Made by a program: the position numbers and the translations under genes. Below, piece after piece: positions 34,883-43,752 of a DNA stretch of 64,000 bases. The DNA is from Leptolyngbya sp. PCC 6406. GTDB lineage: Bacteria; Cyanobacteriota; Cyanobacteriia; Phormidesmidales; Phormidesmidaceae. Below the pieces are notes generated by a model. The model made no database searches and was not told the origin of the DNA. It was given only the letters and a program-made list of their open reading frames with translations. The stretch's first letter is position 1; every line of letters begins with the position of its first letter. The stretch is from the NCBI RefSeq assembly GCF_000332095.2, contig NZ_KI913949.1, positions 4,889,673 to 4,953,672 of the forward strand, read 5' to 3'.

Positions 34883-35226
34883 GGAACCAGTCGGCCCTCT
34901 GCCGATTGCAAGCTTCAATTCATAGTGTTGCAGCTCCGCTCCCCTAACCCCGTGATCCGTAAATGACCCAGGGGGTGACACCTACCCCTCCCATTTGTGA
35001 CCTAGATCACTATTTGGAACCCGTGGTGCTTGATACCGTCTGCAAAAATACTTAATCAAATCTTCATGGAATCCTGATTGAATATCAAGATTCAGCGAAG
35101 TCGGCCCTCCCTGGGTGTGCACCTCGGAAAATACCGGCTTACTTTCAGGACATGCCACAAAGACCCTGTAGCCAACATTTACGATCGTTTGTCCCCACGA
35201 GTTGATTCAGGAGTGATTCAAATACC
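34883..35226. other. Divergent intergenic region with CRP-type operator
   Basis: This 344-bp space lies between the small leftward gene and the STAS gene. It contains the CRP-like palindrome at 34996-35011. I see no hairpin of note and no other ORF. The AT-rich ACTTAATCAAATCTTCATGG around 35050 may belong to a promoter. Confidence 0.5.
34996..35011. promoter_or_regulatory. CRP-type operator TGTGA-N6-TCACT
   Basis: TGTGACCTAGATCACT, one base short of the enterobacterial CRP consensus TGTGA-N6-TCACA and with the consensus TAGA-like spacer. A CRP-family regulator with a conserved recognition helix is encoded at 43753-44508. The site could control either the leftward small gene or the rightward STAS gene. 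Confidence 0.65.
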
Positions 35227-35550
35227 ATGTCAAGCTTTCCCTCGACCCTATTGGTAGTTCAGCCCAGCGGTGTTCTCAATGCTGCCAATGCCCAGGCCCT
35301 GCAAGCCCAACTTTCTGAGCGCATTGCTGCCACCGACTCCCAGGGGCTGATGGTGGATATGAGCCAGGTAGAATCCCTCGATAGCGCCGGTCTAGTATCT
35401 TTGATTTCCGTTCTGCGTCTCGCTCGCAGCCTAGAGAAGCGATTCTGCCTCTGCTCGGTGCCGCCCTCAATTCGGATTGTGTTGGAGCTGACCCAGCTTG
35501 ATCAGGTCTTTGAAGTTCTGGAAACAGCTCCCGTCCCACTTGCGGCCTAG
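35227..35550 (+). CDS. STAS-domain protein, anti-sigma factor antagonist-like
   Basis: STAS domain of 107 residues with the family's strand-helix pattern: LVVQPSGVLNAANAQALQAQL, then LMVDMSQVESLDSAGLVSLIS. The Ser in SLDSAGL is the position phosphorylated in SpoIIAA-type antagonists, so control by a serine kinase or phosphatase is possible. A later segment, LELTQLDQVFEVLETA, completes the fold. No partner anti-sigma factor lies nearby. A CRP-type operator is 216 bp upstream. Stand-alone STAS proteins in cyanobacteria have varied regulatory roles. Confidence 0.85.
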   Translation: MSSFPSTLLVVQPSGVLNAANAQALQAQLSERIAATDSQGLMVDMSQVESLDSAGLVSLISVLRLARSLEKRFCLCSVPPSIRIVLELTQLDQVFEVLETAPVPLAA

Positions 35551-35696
35551 GGTTGCGGAGGGGAAGTCAGGCGGGAAGTTCGGATGGGAATTAAGTCGAG
35601 GCCGTCGTTCTGATGGCTGGTTTGGGCGGGCAAGAAACCCGCTTTAACTTGGCTGAGTTCGAGGGCTTTTCGCTATATTGGATCCCGTTCATCCCT

Positions 35697-38390
35697 ATGG
35701 ATTCGTCCCAGGTTGGTCGCGTGGCAGCAGCGGTTGATTCCCTTCTCACCCCAGACATTGCAAAACCAGCTCGATACCTGGGCAATGAGCTGGGGGCGGT
35801 CCACAAGCCCTGGCACCAAGCCACGGTGCGGTGGGTGCTTACCTACCCGGAGGTTTATGAGGTAGGGGCTTCCAACCTTGGCCACATCATTCTCTACAGC
35901 ATTCTGAATGCCCAGCCCCAGCAATTGTGCGATCGCGCCTATCTGCCTGCGCTGGATCTAGCCCAAAAGCTTCAGGCAACAGAGACGCCCCTATTTGCCG
36001 TAGAATCCCGCCGCCCAGTCACCGACTTTGATATTCTCGGCTTCAGTCTCTCCTACGAACTGGGGGCCACCAATATTCTGGCCATGCTGGAGCTGTCAGG
36101 CATTCCCCTGACTTGGCGCGAACGGTCTACCACTCGCCAGAGCAATGGGGAACCCTGGCCGCTGATTTTTGCCGGGGGGCAAACCGCCACATCCAATCCC
36201 GAGCCCTACGCCGACTTTTTTGACTTTGTGGCCCTAGGGGACGGAGAAGAATTGCTGCCGGAAATTGGGCTGGTAGTAGAAGAGGGTAAAACCGCCGCAT
36301 GGGGCCGAGAAGCGGTCCTCCTGGATCTGGCCCAGGTTCCCGGTGTGTACGTGCCCCAGTTCTACGACATGGCAGCGGATGGGTCCGTGCATCCCAATCG
36401 TACCAATGTCCCTGCCCGGATTCTGCGGCGGGTAGCCACCCCCATGCCCCACTATGCCATCGGCCTCGTGCCCTATGTAGAAACGGTCCACGATCGGCTG
36501 ACGGTCGAAATCCGCCGGGGCTGCACCCGAGGCTGTCGCTTTTGTCAGCCGGGGATGCTCACCCGTCCGGCACGGGATGTGGAACCAGAGCAGGTGATCA
36601 ACGCCATTGAAACGGGGATGCGGGCCACGGGATATGACGAGTTTTCCCTCCTCTCCCTAAGCTGCTCCGACTATCTAGCCCTGCCCGCCGTAGGGTTAGA
36701 AATCAAGAATCGCCTCAAGGACGACAACATTTCCCTGGCTTTGCCCAGCCAGCGGGTGGATCGCTTTGACGAAAATATTGCCAATATCCTGGGCGGCACC
36801 CGCCAGACTGGCATCACCTTTGCTCCCGAGGCGGGCACCCAGCGAATGCGGGACATTGTGAACAAGGGGCTGACCAATGAGGAACTGCTGCGAGGGGTGA
36901 GAACCGCCTACGAACAGGGTTGGAACCGGGTGAAGCTGTATTTCATGATCGGCCTACCGGGAGAAACGGACGTGGATGTGCTGGGCATTGCGGAGACGGT
37001 GCAGTGGCTCCAGCAGGAATGTCGTGACCAAGGGCGCAGACCCCTGGGGGTGAACCTGACAATTTCTAATTTCACCCCGAAACCCCATACGCCATTCCAG
37101 TGGCATTCCGTATCCACAACGGAGTTTACGCGTAAGCAAGCCCTGCTGAAGCAGGCATTTCGCCCACTGCGGGGAGTGAAGGTGAACTTCACCGATGTCC
37201 GCATCTCCGCCATGGAGGACTTTGTGGGACGGGGAGATCGCCGCCTCTCCGCTGTGGTGCTGCGGGCGTGGCAACTGGGGGCCGGAATGGATGCCTGGTG
37301 GGAAAGCATGGATCGGGCCTATGCCGCCTGGACCCAGGCCATTGATGAAGCGGGTTTGTCCTGGAAATACCGTCAGGTAGAGCAGGGGGAATGGCATGTC
37401 ATGGATACTCCCACAGAGGATCGTAGCGCGATCCTCGATCAGCCCCTGCCCTGGGATCATCTGGATACGGGCATTGACAAAACCTGGCTGAAGGCAGATC
37501 TGCAACGAGCCCTAGAGGCAGCCACGGTGCCTGATTGCTCCTTTGAGGGCTGTTCCCACTGCGGGGTGTGCGGTCCTGATCTAGGTCACAATGTCGTCGT
37601 GCCGCCCCTGCCCATTCCCGTCTTTGCTGGCCATTTCCAGCCGCCCCAGGAACGGGTACAGCGGCTACGGGTGACGCTTAGCAAAACGGGAAGTCTCGCC
37701 CTGATCGGCCATTTGGATGTGGTTCGGTTATTGGATCGGGCGGTGCGGCGGGCAGCTTTGCCTATTGCGTTTACGGGGGGCTATCACCCTGGTCCCCGCA
37801 TCTCTCCCGCCAATGCCCTACCCCTAGGGGCCACCAGTTCTGGCGAGGTGGTGGATTTTGAACTCACCCAAGCCCTGGAACCGGAGGCGTTTCGCCAGCG
37901 TCTAGGGGCACAACTGCCTCCAGAGATGCCCCTAACGGCGGTAGCAGAGGTGCCTCTGACGGCTCCCTCAGCAACCAAGTCTCTGGATCAGGCGGAGTAT
38001 CTAGTGGCAGTGCAGGTCAATGCTGAGGACGCTCCTAGACCAGCCCAGTGGCAGGCTTGGTGTCAAGGGGTTCTCGCTCAAGCAAACATTCCCTGGGAAC
38101 ACACGACTAAATCTCGCAAGGTGAAGGTGGTGAATTTGCGCGATCGCATATTTGACCTCCACCTCGCCCCTGCCGATCTGTGGGCCTTAGTGCCGAAGGA
38201 TTGTCACCCAACGCTAGAGGGGCAACGCACGGTGATCTACTACCGGGGCAGTTGCCGCAACGATGGCACCCTCTTACGGCCCGAGCACCTGGTCTACATG
38301 CTGGAACAGGTAGCGAAGCAAGGGCTGCACCTGCTCCATACCCACCGCTATCGTTTGTTGCTGAATAGTGCTGAAATAGCGTTCTGCTGA
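35697..38390 (+). CDS. TIGR03960-type B12-binding-like/radical SAM protein with DUF2344 tail
   Basis: Large protein of 897 residues. The N-terminal ~250 residues form a B12-binding-like Rossmann domain (TYPEVYEVGASNLGHIILY, PLIFAGGQTATSNPEPY). The radical SAM core has the iron-sulfur ligands C276-x3-C280-x2-C283 (RGCTRGCRFCQPGM) and the GITFAPEAGTQRMRDI segment. A C-terminal domain (residues from about 655) matches the DUF2344/TIGR03936 family. This fusion is conserved in cyanobacteria and many clostridia, but its reaction is unknown; tRNA- or RNA-linked roles have been suggested from gene neighbourhood elsewhere. Start: ATG at 35697, since the upstream 28 codons add no domain. Confidence 0.88.
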   Translation: MDSSQVGRVAAAVDSLLTPDIAKPARYLGNELGAVHKPWHQATVRWVLTYPEVYEVGASNLGHIILYSILNAQPQQLCDRAYLPALDLAQKLQATETPLFAVESRRPVTDFDILGFSLSYELGATNILAMLELSGIPLTWRERSTTRQSNGEPWPLIFAGGQTATSNPEPYADFFDFVALGDGEELLPEIGLVVEEGKTAAWGREAVLLDLAQVPGVYVPQFYDMAADGSVHPNRTNVPARILRRVATPMPHYAIGLVPYVETVHDRLTVEIRRGCTRGCRFCQPGMLTRPARDVEPEQVINAIETGMRATGYDEFSLLSLSCSDYLALPAVGLEIKNRLKDDNISLALPSQRVDRFDENIANILGGTRQTGITFAPEAGTQRMRDIVNKGLTNEELLRGVRTAYEQGWNRVKLYFMIGLPGETDVDVLGIAETVQWLQQECRDQGRRPLGVNLTISNFTPKPHTPFQWHSVSTTEFTRKQALLKQAFRPLRGVKVNFTDVRISAMEDFVGRGDRRLSAVVLRAWQLGAGMDAWWESMDRAYAAWTQAIDEAGLSWKYRQVEQGEWHVMDTPTEDRSAILDQPLPWDHLDTGIDKTWLKADLQRALEAATVPDCSFEGCSHCGVCGPDLGHNVVVPPLPIPVFAGHFQPPQERVQRLRVTLSKTGSLALIGHLDVVRLLDRAVRRAALPIAFTGGYHPGPRISPANALPLGATSSGEVVDFELTQALEPEAFRQRLGAQLPPEMPLTAVAEVPLTAPSATKSLDQAEYLVAVQVNAEDAPRPAQWQAWCQGVLAQANIPWEHTTKSRKVKVVNLRDRIFDLHLAPADLWALVPKDCHPTLEGQRTVIYYRGSCRNDGTLLRPEHLVYMLEQVAKQGLHLLHTHRYRLLLNSAEIAFC

Positions 38391-38412
38391 AATGGAATCC
38401 TAATGTTGAGCG

Positions 38413-39165
38413 ATGACGATGCCTAGTCCCTCCGATTCTAAAGGTTCTCAACTTCGACAGCACCTCCAGCGGCTGGGCTGGGTTGCTGTGGCCTTGGTGG
38501 GCATGAATGGAGGAGTTGCGCTGGCCTCCGAGCAGCCCTGGGTCATCGCACAATCTTCGCCCCCACTGATCCCACCCGAAAAACTCATTTTCCAAACCCT
38601 CCTGACCCTGCCTTCGGCTTATGACCCAGGGAACCGTTTCGGGAATGGAAATGGCCTCCCCAGCAGGAACACGACGGACTGGCCCACGGTGGTCGCCAAT
38701 ACGCCCTCCTACACCCACCTCACCCCCCCCAGCCTGTGGTGGAATCGGGACCAACTCATTTCTCGCTGGGGCGGGTATCGCCTAATTGACGACTGGGTAG
38801 CCTTCCACCATGATCTGCCGCCTGAAAACCCAAATCTATCGGGGCTACGAGTCATAGACGTACAGGTAGACCGCCAATATTGGGATCGCCTCAACGACAC
38901 CTCCCGCTTCTACGACGCCCGTCAGTACAGCCTGCTCAACCAGTGGGGCAGCACCGCCAGCAGCTATGGCTATCATCTACGGCTCTATCGGGCTGGACGT
39001 ATCGTCGGGATCTACGCCTGTAACTTCAGTGCTCGTCCCGAATTTGAAGTTCCCCCCGTTACAGAAATTTCCCTAGACCAGCTCACCGATCTGCCCTGCT
39101 TTGCCGAGGTTGGTCCCTTTGTGGTGGTGGAGCCCCCCGCCGAAACCCTATTCGCTCCCCCCTAG
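38413..39165 (+). CDS. Secreted hypothetical protein
   Basis: Unrecognised protein of 250 residues with an N-terminal export signal: basic region, hydrophobic WVAVALVGMNGGVALA, and an ALA-SEQ cleavage site near residue 39. The mature part is rich in aromatic residues and Pro and contains WWNRDQLISRWGGYRLIDDW and DRQYWDRLNDTSRFYDARQY, suggesting a compact beta-rich domain. Only two Cys are in the mature part (YACNF, DLPCF), possibly a disulfide. It is 22 bp after the radical SAM gene. Its 3' end overlaps the convergent binding-protein gene by 18 bp. Confidence 0.75.
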   Translation: MTMPSPSDSKGSQLRQHLQRLGWVAVALVGMNGGVALASEQPWVIAQSSPPLIPPEKLIFQTLLTLPSAYDPGNRFGNGNGLPSRNTTDWPTVVANTPSYTHLTPPSLWWNRDQLISRWGGYRLIDDWVAFHHDLPPENPNLSGLRVIDVQVDRQYWDRLNDTSRFYDARQYSLLNQWGSTASSYGYHLRLYRAGRIVGIYACNFSARPEFEVPPVTEISLDQLTDLPCFAEVGPFVVVEPPAETLFAPP

Positions 39166-40329
39166 CTGTTGCCAGAGGCGTTCATACTGGGCCAGACTGT
39201 CGGCAGCCAAGGGCAATAGAAATTCACTGTTGGCCATGATTTCACCCTCCGGTAGCAGTAGTTGGGCAGCAGAAAAATCAGGAGTCAAGTCCCCTATTGT
39301 CCCATCCAGCAATTGGGGCGCAAGTCCCTGGGAAAACAGAGTTAGGGGAAGGGCGGTGTTCTCCTGCCACCAATAATCAATCCACGCTTGCTCAGGGGCA
39401 GATAGGGGCATCCGGGCACCCTGCTGCGGGGCTGGGTGTACCCAGAGATCCGCCGACAGCAGGGTGCCCGGTTCCGGTACCACCGCCGCCAACTGGCGAT
39501 AGCCCTCTAGCACGGGGCGAATCTCAGTGGACCAACCCACCGCCACCCAAGCCTCACCACGAATCAGAGGCTCAATGTAGTGAGTGTCGGCAAAGGTGAG
39601 GGCGGGTGATGTCCCGGCAGGGTTGGGCTTTGCTCCTGCCATTGCCGCCATCCGTGCGCCCAACTCCGCCACTTGGGTTGGATCAGGATGATTTGCCGAC
39701 TCTTCCAGAGACTTTAGGATGATCCCCAGCAGTAGGCGAGGATGGCGGGGCAAGATTACCCGTCCTGCTAATTCGGATCGCCATAGGTCCGTCCAAGATT
39801 GGGGCTGCCAGCCCAGAGCCTCGAAGGGGGCACGATTATAGAGCATCACTAGAGCCCCCCAGCGGTAGGGAGCAGCCCAGACAGACCCGTTCGCCGCCGG
39901 AAAGCCCTGAATATCACGGGTCACAAGGGTATGCCAGCGCTCTGAAAGGGCAGGCCAATGGGGGAGATCTGCCACTCCAAAAGGCTGAATTAATTTCTGC
40001 TGAATCGCCCCTGCAAGCCAGTCGTTGCCCAAGCTAACCCAGTTGGGTACCCGTTGGTCAGGGGGCTCTGTCCAGGGCAACCGTATTCGAGGCGAGGGGA
40101 TCCCGGTTTGCAGTCGTTGTAGCTGTCTGTACAGGTCAGCGAGGTTTCCCTGCACCTCAGACTTGAACCCGAGGGACTGGGACTGGGTGCGTTGAAAGTC
40201 CTGTACCAGTTGGGGCGGTAAGGAGTCCTTCAGAATGGAAGCCCTTAGGCGTTGAGTGGGGGTTCTTTGGCAGGCGGCTTGAGCCGCAGCTACAGCTACC
40301 ATCCCCGTCAGGAGGGTTCGTCGGCGCAT
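39148..40329 (-). CDS. ABC transporter extracellular solute-binding protein (family 1-like), lipoprotein
   Basis: Periplasmic binding protein of 393 residues resembling the spermidine/putrescine or iron type. The N-terminus MRRRTLLTGMVAVAAAQAAC contains a twin-arginine-like RRRTLLTG and a lipobox AAC, so it is a Tat-exported lipoprotein candidate. The mature protein has GSVWAAPYRWGALVMLYNRAPF and a LGWQPQSWTDLW helix, typical of the hinge and ligand cleft of these proteins. No permease or ATPase gene is adjacent, so its transporter must be encoded elsewhere or it works alone. An in-frame TTG lies 12 bp upstream; the ATG at 40327-40329 is chosen. Ligand unknown. Confidence 0.82.
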   Translation of the reverse strand: MRRRTLLTGMVAVAAAQAACQRTPTQRLRASILKDSLPPQLVQDFQRTQSQSLGFKSEVQGNLADLYRQLQRLQTGIPSPRIRLPWTEPPDQRVPNWVSLGNDWLAGAIQQKLIQPFGVADLPHWPALSERWHTLVTRDIQGFPAANGSVWAAPYRWGALVMLYNRAPFEALGWQPQSWTDLWRSELAGRVILPRHPRLLLGIILKSLEESANHPDPTQVAELGARMAAMAGAKPNPAGTSPALTFADTHYIEPLIRGEAWVAVGWSTEIRPVLEGYRQLAAVVPEPGTLLSADLWVHPAPQQGARMPLSAPEQAWIDYWWQENTALPLTLFSQGLAPQLLDGTIGDLTPDFSAAQLLLPEGEIMANSEFLLPLAADSLAQYERLWQQLGGSE

Positions 40330-40521
40330 GGAGATATCCAACAGGTCTGACCGATGCTATTCTCCCCCACGGTGGCCCGCTCAGGAAAAGGTCGCGATCT
40401 CACGCTTTCGGCTCTGTCCAGATTCGGGAGGAATGTCGCTGGAACTGTCTTTCCCCAGACTGAGGGTAAATGTTTGTCTGGGTATCAACTCAAAGTAGGA
40501 CAAATCTCCTGGGTAGGAGTC

Positions 40522-40574
40522 AGGAGTTAGGAGCCAGAATCCAGGAGATTACTGGATTCTGGCTCCTAACTCCT
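40522..40574. repeat. 23-bp perfect inverted repeat, 7-nt loop
   Basis: AGGAGTTAGGAGCCAGAATC plus CAG at 40522-40544, loop GAGATTA, and the exact complement at 40552-40574. Preceded by TAGGAGTCAGGAGT direct repeats of the kind scattered in cyanobacterial genomes. No ORF; probably a repeat element or a structured RNA. Confidence 0.8.
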
Positions 40575-40655
40575 AAATTCCTTGGAACTAATATTGTCTC
40601 GGCTTACGTTGATGCCCATTTTTCTTTCGAGCTCTCTGGCACCATCTTTACTGAA

Positions 40656-40698
40656 TCAATCCCTAGACTGAAATTCACCCTTTCAGTCTAGGGATTGA
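40656..40698. repeat. 18-bp perfect inverted repeat, 7-nt loop
   Basis: TCAATCCCTAGACTGAAA (40656-40673), loop TTCACCC, and the exact complement TTTCAGTCTAGGGATTGA (40681-40698). A strong stem-loop in the same gap as the 23-bp hairpin. Terminator for something unannotated, or part of a mobile repeat. Confidence 0.8.
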
Positions 40699-41199
40699 GC
40701 CTATTTGCCCTATAGGGCTCAGGACTACATCTACAGAAACACTTAAGCTTCTAGATCATGGTCAAGGAAAATGGAGAAATACAGCCTAAATTTTGAAGGC
40801 ATAAGGGCTTTAATCCCTGCTTTATCATTGCTTTATCCAGAATTGATGGGGCTAAACCAAGGTTGGAGCTTGGGAGTGAAAAAAGGGCCTTTAGCAGCAC
40901 GTACTGGAATGTGAAGATAGGAGCTACGACTCTTGTCAATAAAGGGATTTGGATGTTTTTGCCGTCAATCTCTAGGCTCGACTTGGAGGCAGAGACAGCG
41001 GCAGGGGCAGGGAACTCGCGTTAGCGAAGCGATTTACAGAACTGGCGTGTTTGCATTTTTATAGGTGTGTTTTCTAACTGCCGCTCCCCCAAAAATGAAA
41101 TGCGCCTGCCCCCTGACCTAGTGCCTGCATCGGAAACAGCCGTGAAATATTTCTGGGACATTGAATCCTGGGGCAAGTACGGAAAGGTTAAATGATTAC

Positions 41200-41213
41200 G
41201 TGATCAGGGTCAC
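41200..41213. promoter_or_regulatory. CRP-type operator GTGA-N6-TCAC with adjacent TATAAA
   Basis: GTGATCAGGGTCAC is a perfect GTGA/TCAC palindrome with CRP-type 6-bp spacing. TATAAA follows 1 bp later (41215-41220), about 49 bp before the start of the 120-residue coiled-coil protein. If TATAAA is the -10 element, the site covers the -35 region and would more likely repress than activate. Confidence 0.6.
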
Positions 41214-41268
41214 TTATAAAATTCGGGATCTAGGATGGTGAGAATTCATCCCGGAGATATCGCGTCAT

Positions 41269-41631
41269 ATGGAACCCATTAAAGCGCAGGTCACGACATT
41301 GACCCAGAAGGTTGACGCACTCCATCAACTGATCGATCAAGTCAACGACCGAGTTTCAGAAATTCTCTCGCGATCGCAGTTGGAGGAGGGCGGTCCCAAT
41401 GCTGCCATCTACCCCAATGGCAGCGGTCTTTCCGTTTCGGCTCCTTCTGGTTTGGGGGAAATTCATAAAGATGTCCTCGTGGACTCCACCTACGTCAACC
41501 CCGGACGCTCTGGGAGTGACCAGGTGCTCTCGCCAGAGGTGCAGATTCAACGGTTGACGGCCCAACTCACGGCAGCCTATAACCGCATCGCCGCCCTAGA
41601 GGAGCAATTGCTTGCCAACCGCGTTCACTAA
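41269..41631 (+). CDS. Small coiled-coil protein, unknown function
   Basis: Unrecognised protein of 120 residues. Two helices with heptad patterns flank a Gly/Ser-rich, probably disordered middle: residues 1-40 (IKAQVTTLTQKVDALHQLID) and 90-116 (EVQIQRLTAQLTAAYNRIAA). The middle part (NAAIYPNGSGLSVSAPSGL) lacks structure. No signal peptide. It is divergent from nothing; the CobT-like gene follows convergently after 58 bp. The CRP-type site just upstream suggests cAMP-linked control. Possibly a small scaffold or oligomerising protein. Confidence 0.7.
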   Translation: MEPIKAQVTTLTQKVDALHQLIDQVNDRVSEILSRSQLEEGGPNAAIYPNGSGLSVSAPSGLGEIHKDVLVDSTYVNPGRSGSDQVLSPEVQIQRLTAQLTAAYNRIAALEEQLLANRVH

Positions 41632-41689
41632 TGACCACCTAACGGGACGCCTCAGAGACATCTGAAGCAGGAGATTAAGCGGATGCAAG

Positions 41690-42817
41690 CTAGGCGGACT
41701 GGGGATGAGCCGCAGACTGACACCGCGCTACGAGCCTCTCAATGCAGGTCAGAAGATGGGCCTGTTGCCAGTTTTGGTAGAGGGTAGCTGCGATCGCACA
41801 GCCGCCCGCCGCCACACCCTCCTTCACATAGCCCTGCTCATATTTCCGTAATTGGGCATATTGGGAGGTGGCAAAGGAGAGTTGGGTAGCAATCAACGGC
41901 ACGTCCTCCACTGCTAGGGCAAGGGCGAAGGCATCTCCAGTGGTATCCTCCATCACCCAACGGGTGGTTCCGACCACCACCTGCTCTGGATGCCACGGCA
42001 TCCGGTGATAGTCAGCAATAGCCCGTGCCAGAACATAGACCGCTAGCATTTGGGTTCCGCCCGCCAGCAAAACGCCTCCATGACGAGTGGCGGCGATGGT
42101 CATGGCTGCCACGACCACCTGCATTGGATCTCCTATCGCCGCCACCAAATCTAGGGGATCTGGCGATCCCCCCCTCGATCGCCACTGCTCTAGCCCAGCG
42201 GTGGCAATTGCCTGCTTTTGGGCCGAGTTGCCGTTGGGGTGGCTGCTGCTAACTTTTCCCTCAGCGGGGAATCCCAGTCCTAGCAAAATGGCGAGGGCCG
42301 TGGTAGTGCCACCAACGACACATTCCCCCAGCAGCACATAGCCTTGCCCCGATTGATTAGCAAGGCGATGACCCCACACCAATCCTTGCCGGAACAACTG
42401 TCGTACCAGCAGGGGAGACAGGGCCTGCCCTGTCTCAATTCCCTGGGCGGGGCTACCCCCTAGGTCCACATGGGGCACAGGGGGTGGTACGGGCAGACCT
42501 GCATTGAGAATCACGAGAGGAATGCGCTGGGCCAGCAGAATACTGTGACTGATGATGGCGGGGGAAATACCTTCCGTCAGGGGCGGCAAGGGATAGTGGG
42601 GCTGGGGCTGAGGACCGTGGTAAAGAAACTCCGCATCCGCGATCGCCGTGATGCGGCGATCCGCTGGAGTGGCTCCTGCCGCTGAAATTCCCGGCACCAA
42701 TCCCGTTTCCGTAAAGCCCAGTACACAGGCCAGTAGGGGACGATGCCCCCAATAGCGCCGTAGCCACATCCGTCCCTGGGCTTCCTGGGTGTAGACCCTG
42801 AGCATAGGCGGCAGCAT
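41690..42817 (-). CDS. CobT-like nicotinate-nucleotide phosphoribosyltransferase (TIGR00303 type)
   Basis: Protein of 375 residues of the archaeal/cyanobacterial CobT family. Seen are LACVLGFTETGLVPGISAAG at 29-48, the phosphate-binding ECVVGGTTTALAILLGLG, the AIGDPMQ motif, and KEGVAAGGCAIAA near the C-terminus. The family is tied to assembly of the lower ligand of cobamides, by transfer of phosphoribose from nicotinate mononucleotide to a benzimidazole-type base. In cyanobacteria that make pseudocobalamin the base used is adenine, so the exact substrate is not certain. It is the third gene in the leftward series CRP - DUF2232 - CobT-like. Confidence 0.85.
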   Translation of the reverse strand: MLPPMLRVYTQEAQGRMWLRRYWGHRPLLACVLGFTETGLVPGISAAGATPADRRITAIADAEFLYHGPQPQPHYPLPPLTEGISPAIISHSILLAQRIPLVILNAGLPVPPPVPHVDLGGSPAQGIETGQALSPLLVRQLFRQGLVWGHRLANQSGQGYVLLGECVVGGTTTALAILLGLGFPAEGKVSSSHPNGNSAQKQAIATAGLEQWRSRGGSPDPLDLVAAIGDPMQVVVAAMTIAATRHGGVLLAGGTQMLAVYVLARAIADYHRMPWHPEQVVVGTTRWVMEDTTGDAFALALAVEDVPLIATQLSFATSQYAQLRKYEQGYVKEGVAAGGCAIAATLYQNWQQAHLLTCIERLVARCQSAAHPQSA

Positions 42818-42923
42818 GGGTCTTAATACTCCTATCCTGAGTTCCTATGAATCTTAGGCTTTGTCGGATGGGCTACGGCCCACCATTTAGCACTGTTTAG
42901 AAAAATGTTTTCCAGAAATCACC

Positions 42924-43745
42924 TTAACTGTCTAGGAGGCGCTGCACCCAGAGAGGTGGCGGCGACATGGCTTCTCCTAAGCGCTCTAGCAACAGCCAAG
43001 CGGCTAGGTGCACGGTGAAAAGATACACCACGGAACTCACTAAAATCAGCCCCATCGCCAGAATCTGGACTAAGGTTCCATCCACCTGGCTGAGGACACC
43101 CCAACCCAACCACCCCCAGTTCACCAGAATTCCTAATACCCATCGAATCAACTGAGTGACCTGATTGATGGTGTAGATCCAGAGGTCTTCCCCCAGCATG
43201 ATGGACAGTAGCCAGAGGCGGACAAATACCCCTAGGGCACTCAGCAATGCCCCTAGACCAATGGTGGTGTACCAGCTTGCCCGCCGTCGCCACAGCCACC
43301 CCAACTGCACCCCCAGCAGACCATAGGGCATTAAAAACAGAAGACTGCGCGGCGGTCCCATCATCACCGCTAACAACAGGGTGGCCACAAGGGCACTCAT
43401 CCACGCCGCCCGCGATCCCCAGCGCAGATACACCAAGGCCATGGGCAGGGGGAAAATAATGCGTAGCAGGGGACCGGGGGGAAAGTAGGTGTTGACCAGC
43501 CAGATTAGGCTGGCAGCGCTGGCCAAAAAGGCAGTTTCCACCATGGGAAGGGGTCCCAGTGCCGATCGCGGTGAAGGATTTTCCTTCCGGGGGGCCTTCA
43601 CGGGAGCTTGATAGTCCAAAAACGCTTCCACGTCTGCCATTTCGTCGGCATCCAAGTCCGTACCGTCTGGCCCGGAAGGGTTCCGGGGCGGCAAGTCACT
43701 ACGGGCACCATGGGGGTCAGCACCGTTGGGAAAAGGGGGATGCAT
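42924..43745 (-). CDS. DUF2232 family membrane protein
   Basis: Protein of 273 residues: about 65 N-terminal acidic, Pro-rich residues (NPSGPDGTDLDADEMADVEAF), then seven or so hydrophobic segments typical of DUF2232 (LGPLPMVETAFLASAASLIW, IIFPLPMALVYLRWG, LLFLMPYGLLGVQLGWLWRR). Family members are poorly studied; some are proposed energy-coupling or wall-linked membrane proteins. It begins 7 bp after the CRP-family gene on the same strand, and CobT-like begins 106 bp after it. The acidic N-terminus is unusually long. Confidence 0.82.
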   Translation of the reverse strand: MHPPFPNGADPHGARSDLPPRNPSGPDGTDLDADEMADVEAFLDYQAPVKAPRKENPSPRSALGPLPMVETAFLASAASLIWLVNTYFPPGPLLRIIFPLPMALVYLRWGSRAAWMSALVATLLLAVMMGPPRSLLFLMPYGLLGVQLGWLWRRRASWYTTIGLGALLSALGVFVRLWLLSIMLGEDLWIYTINQVTQLIRWVLGILVNWGWLGWGVLSQVDGTLVQILAMGLILVSSVVYLFTVHLAAWLLLERLGEAMSPPPLWVQRLLDS

Positions 43746-43752
43746 GGGGAGG

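Larger units (their letters stand above)
40330..41268. other. Large intergenic region with hairpins and CRP-type site
   Basis: This 939-bp region has no supported gene. It holds two perfect long-stem hairpins (40522-40574 and 40656-40698) and a CRP-type operator at 41200-41213 followed by TATAAA. A 62-codon leftward frame at 40751-40939 has no recognisable features. It could hold an unannotated small RNA. Confidence 0.55.

Noticed and set aside
40751..40939. 62-codon leftward frame in the large gap
   Set aside because: No homology that I can recognise, no ribosome site, and composition like non-coding sequence. Left as part of the intergenic region.
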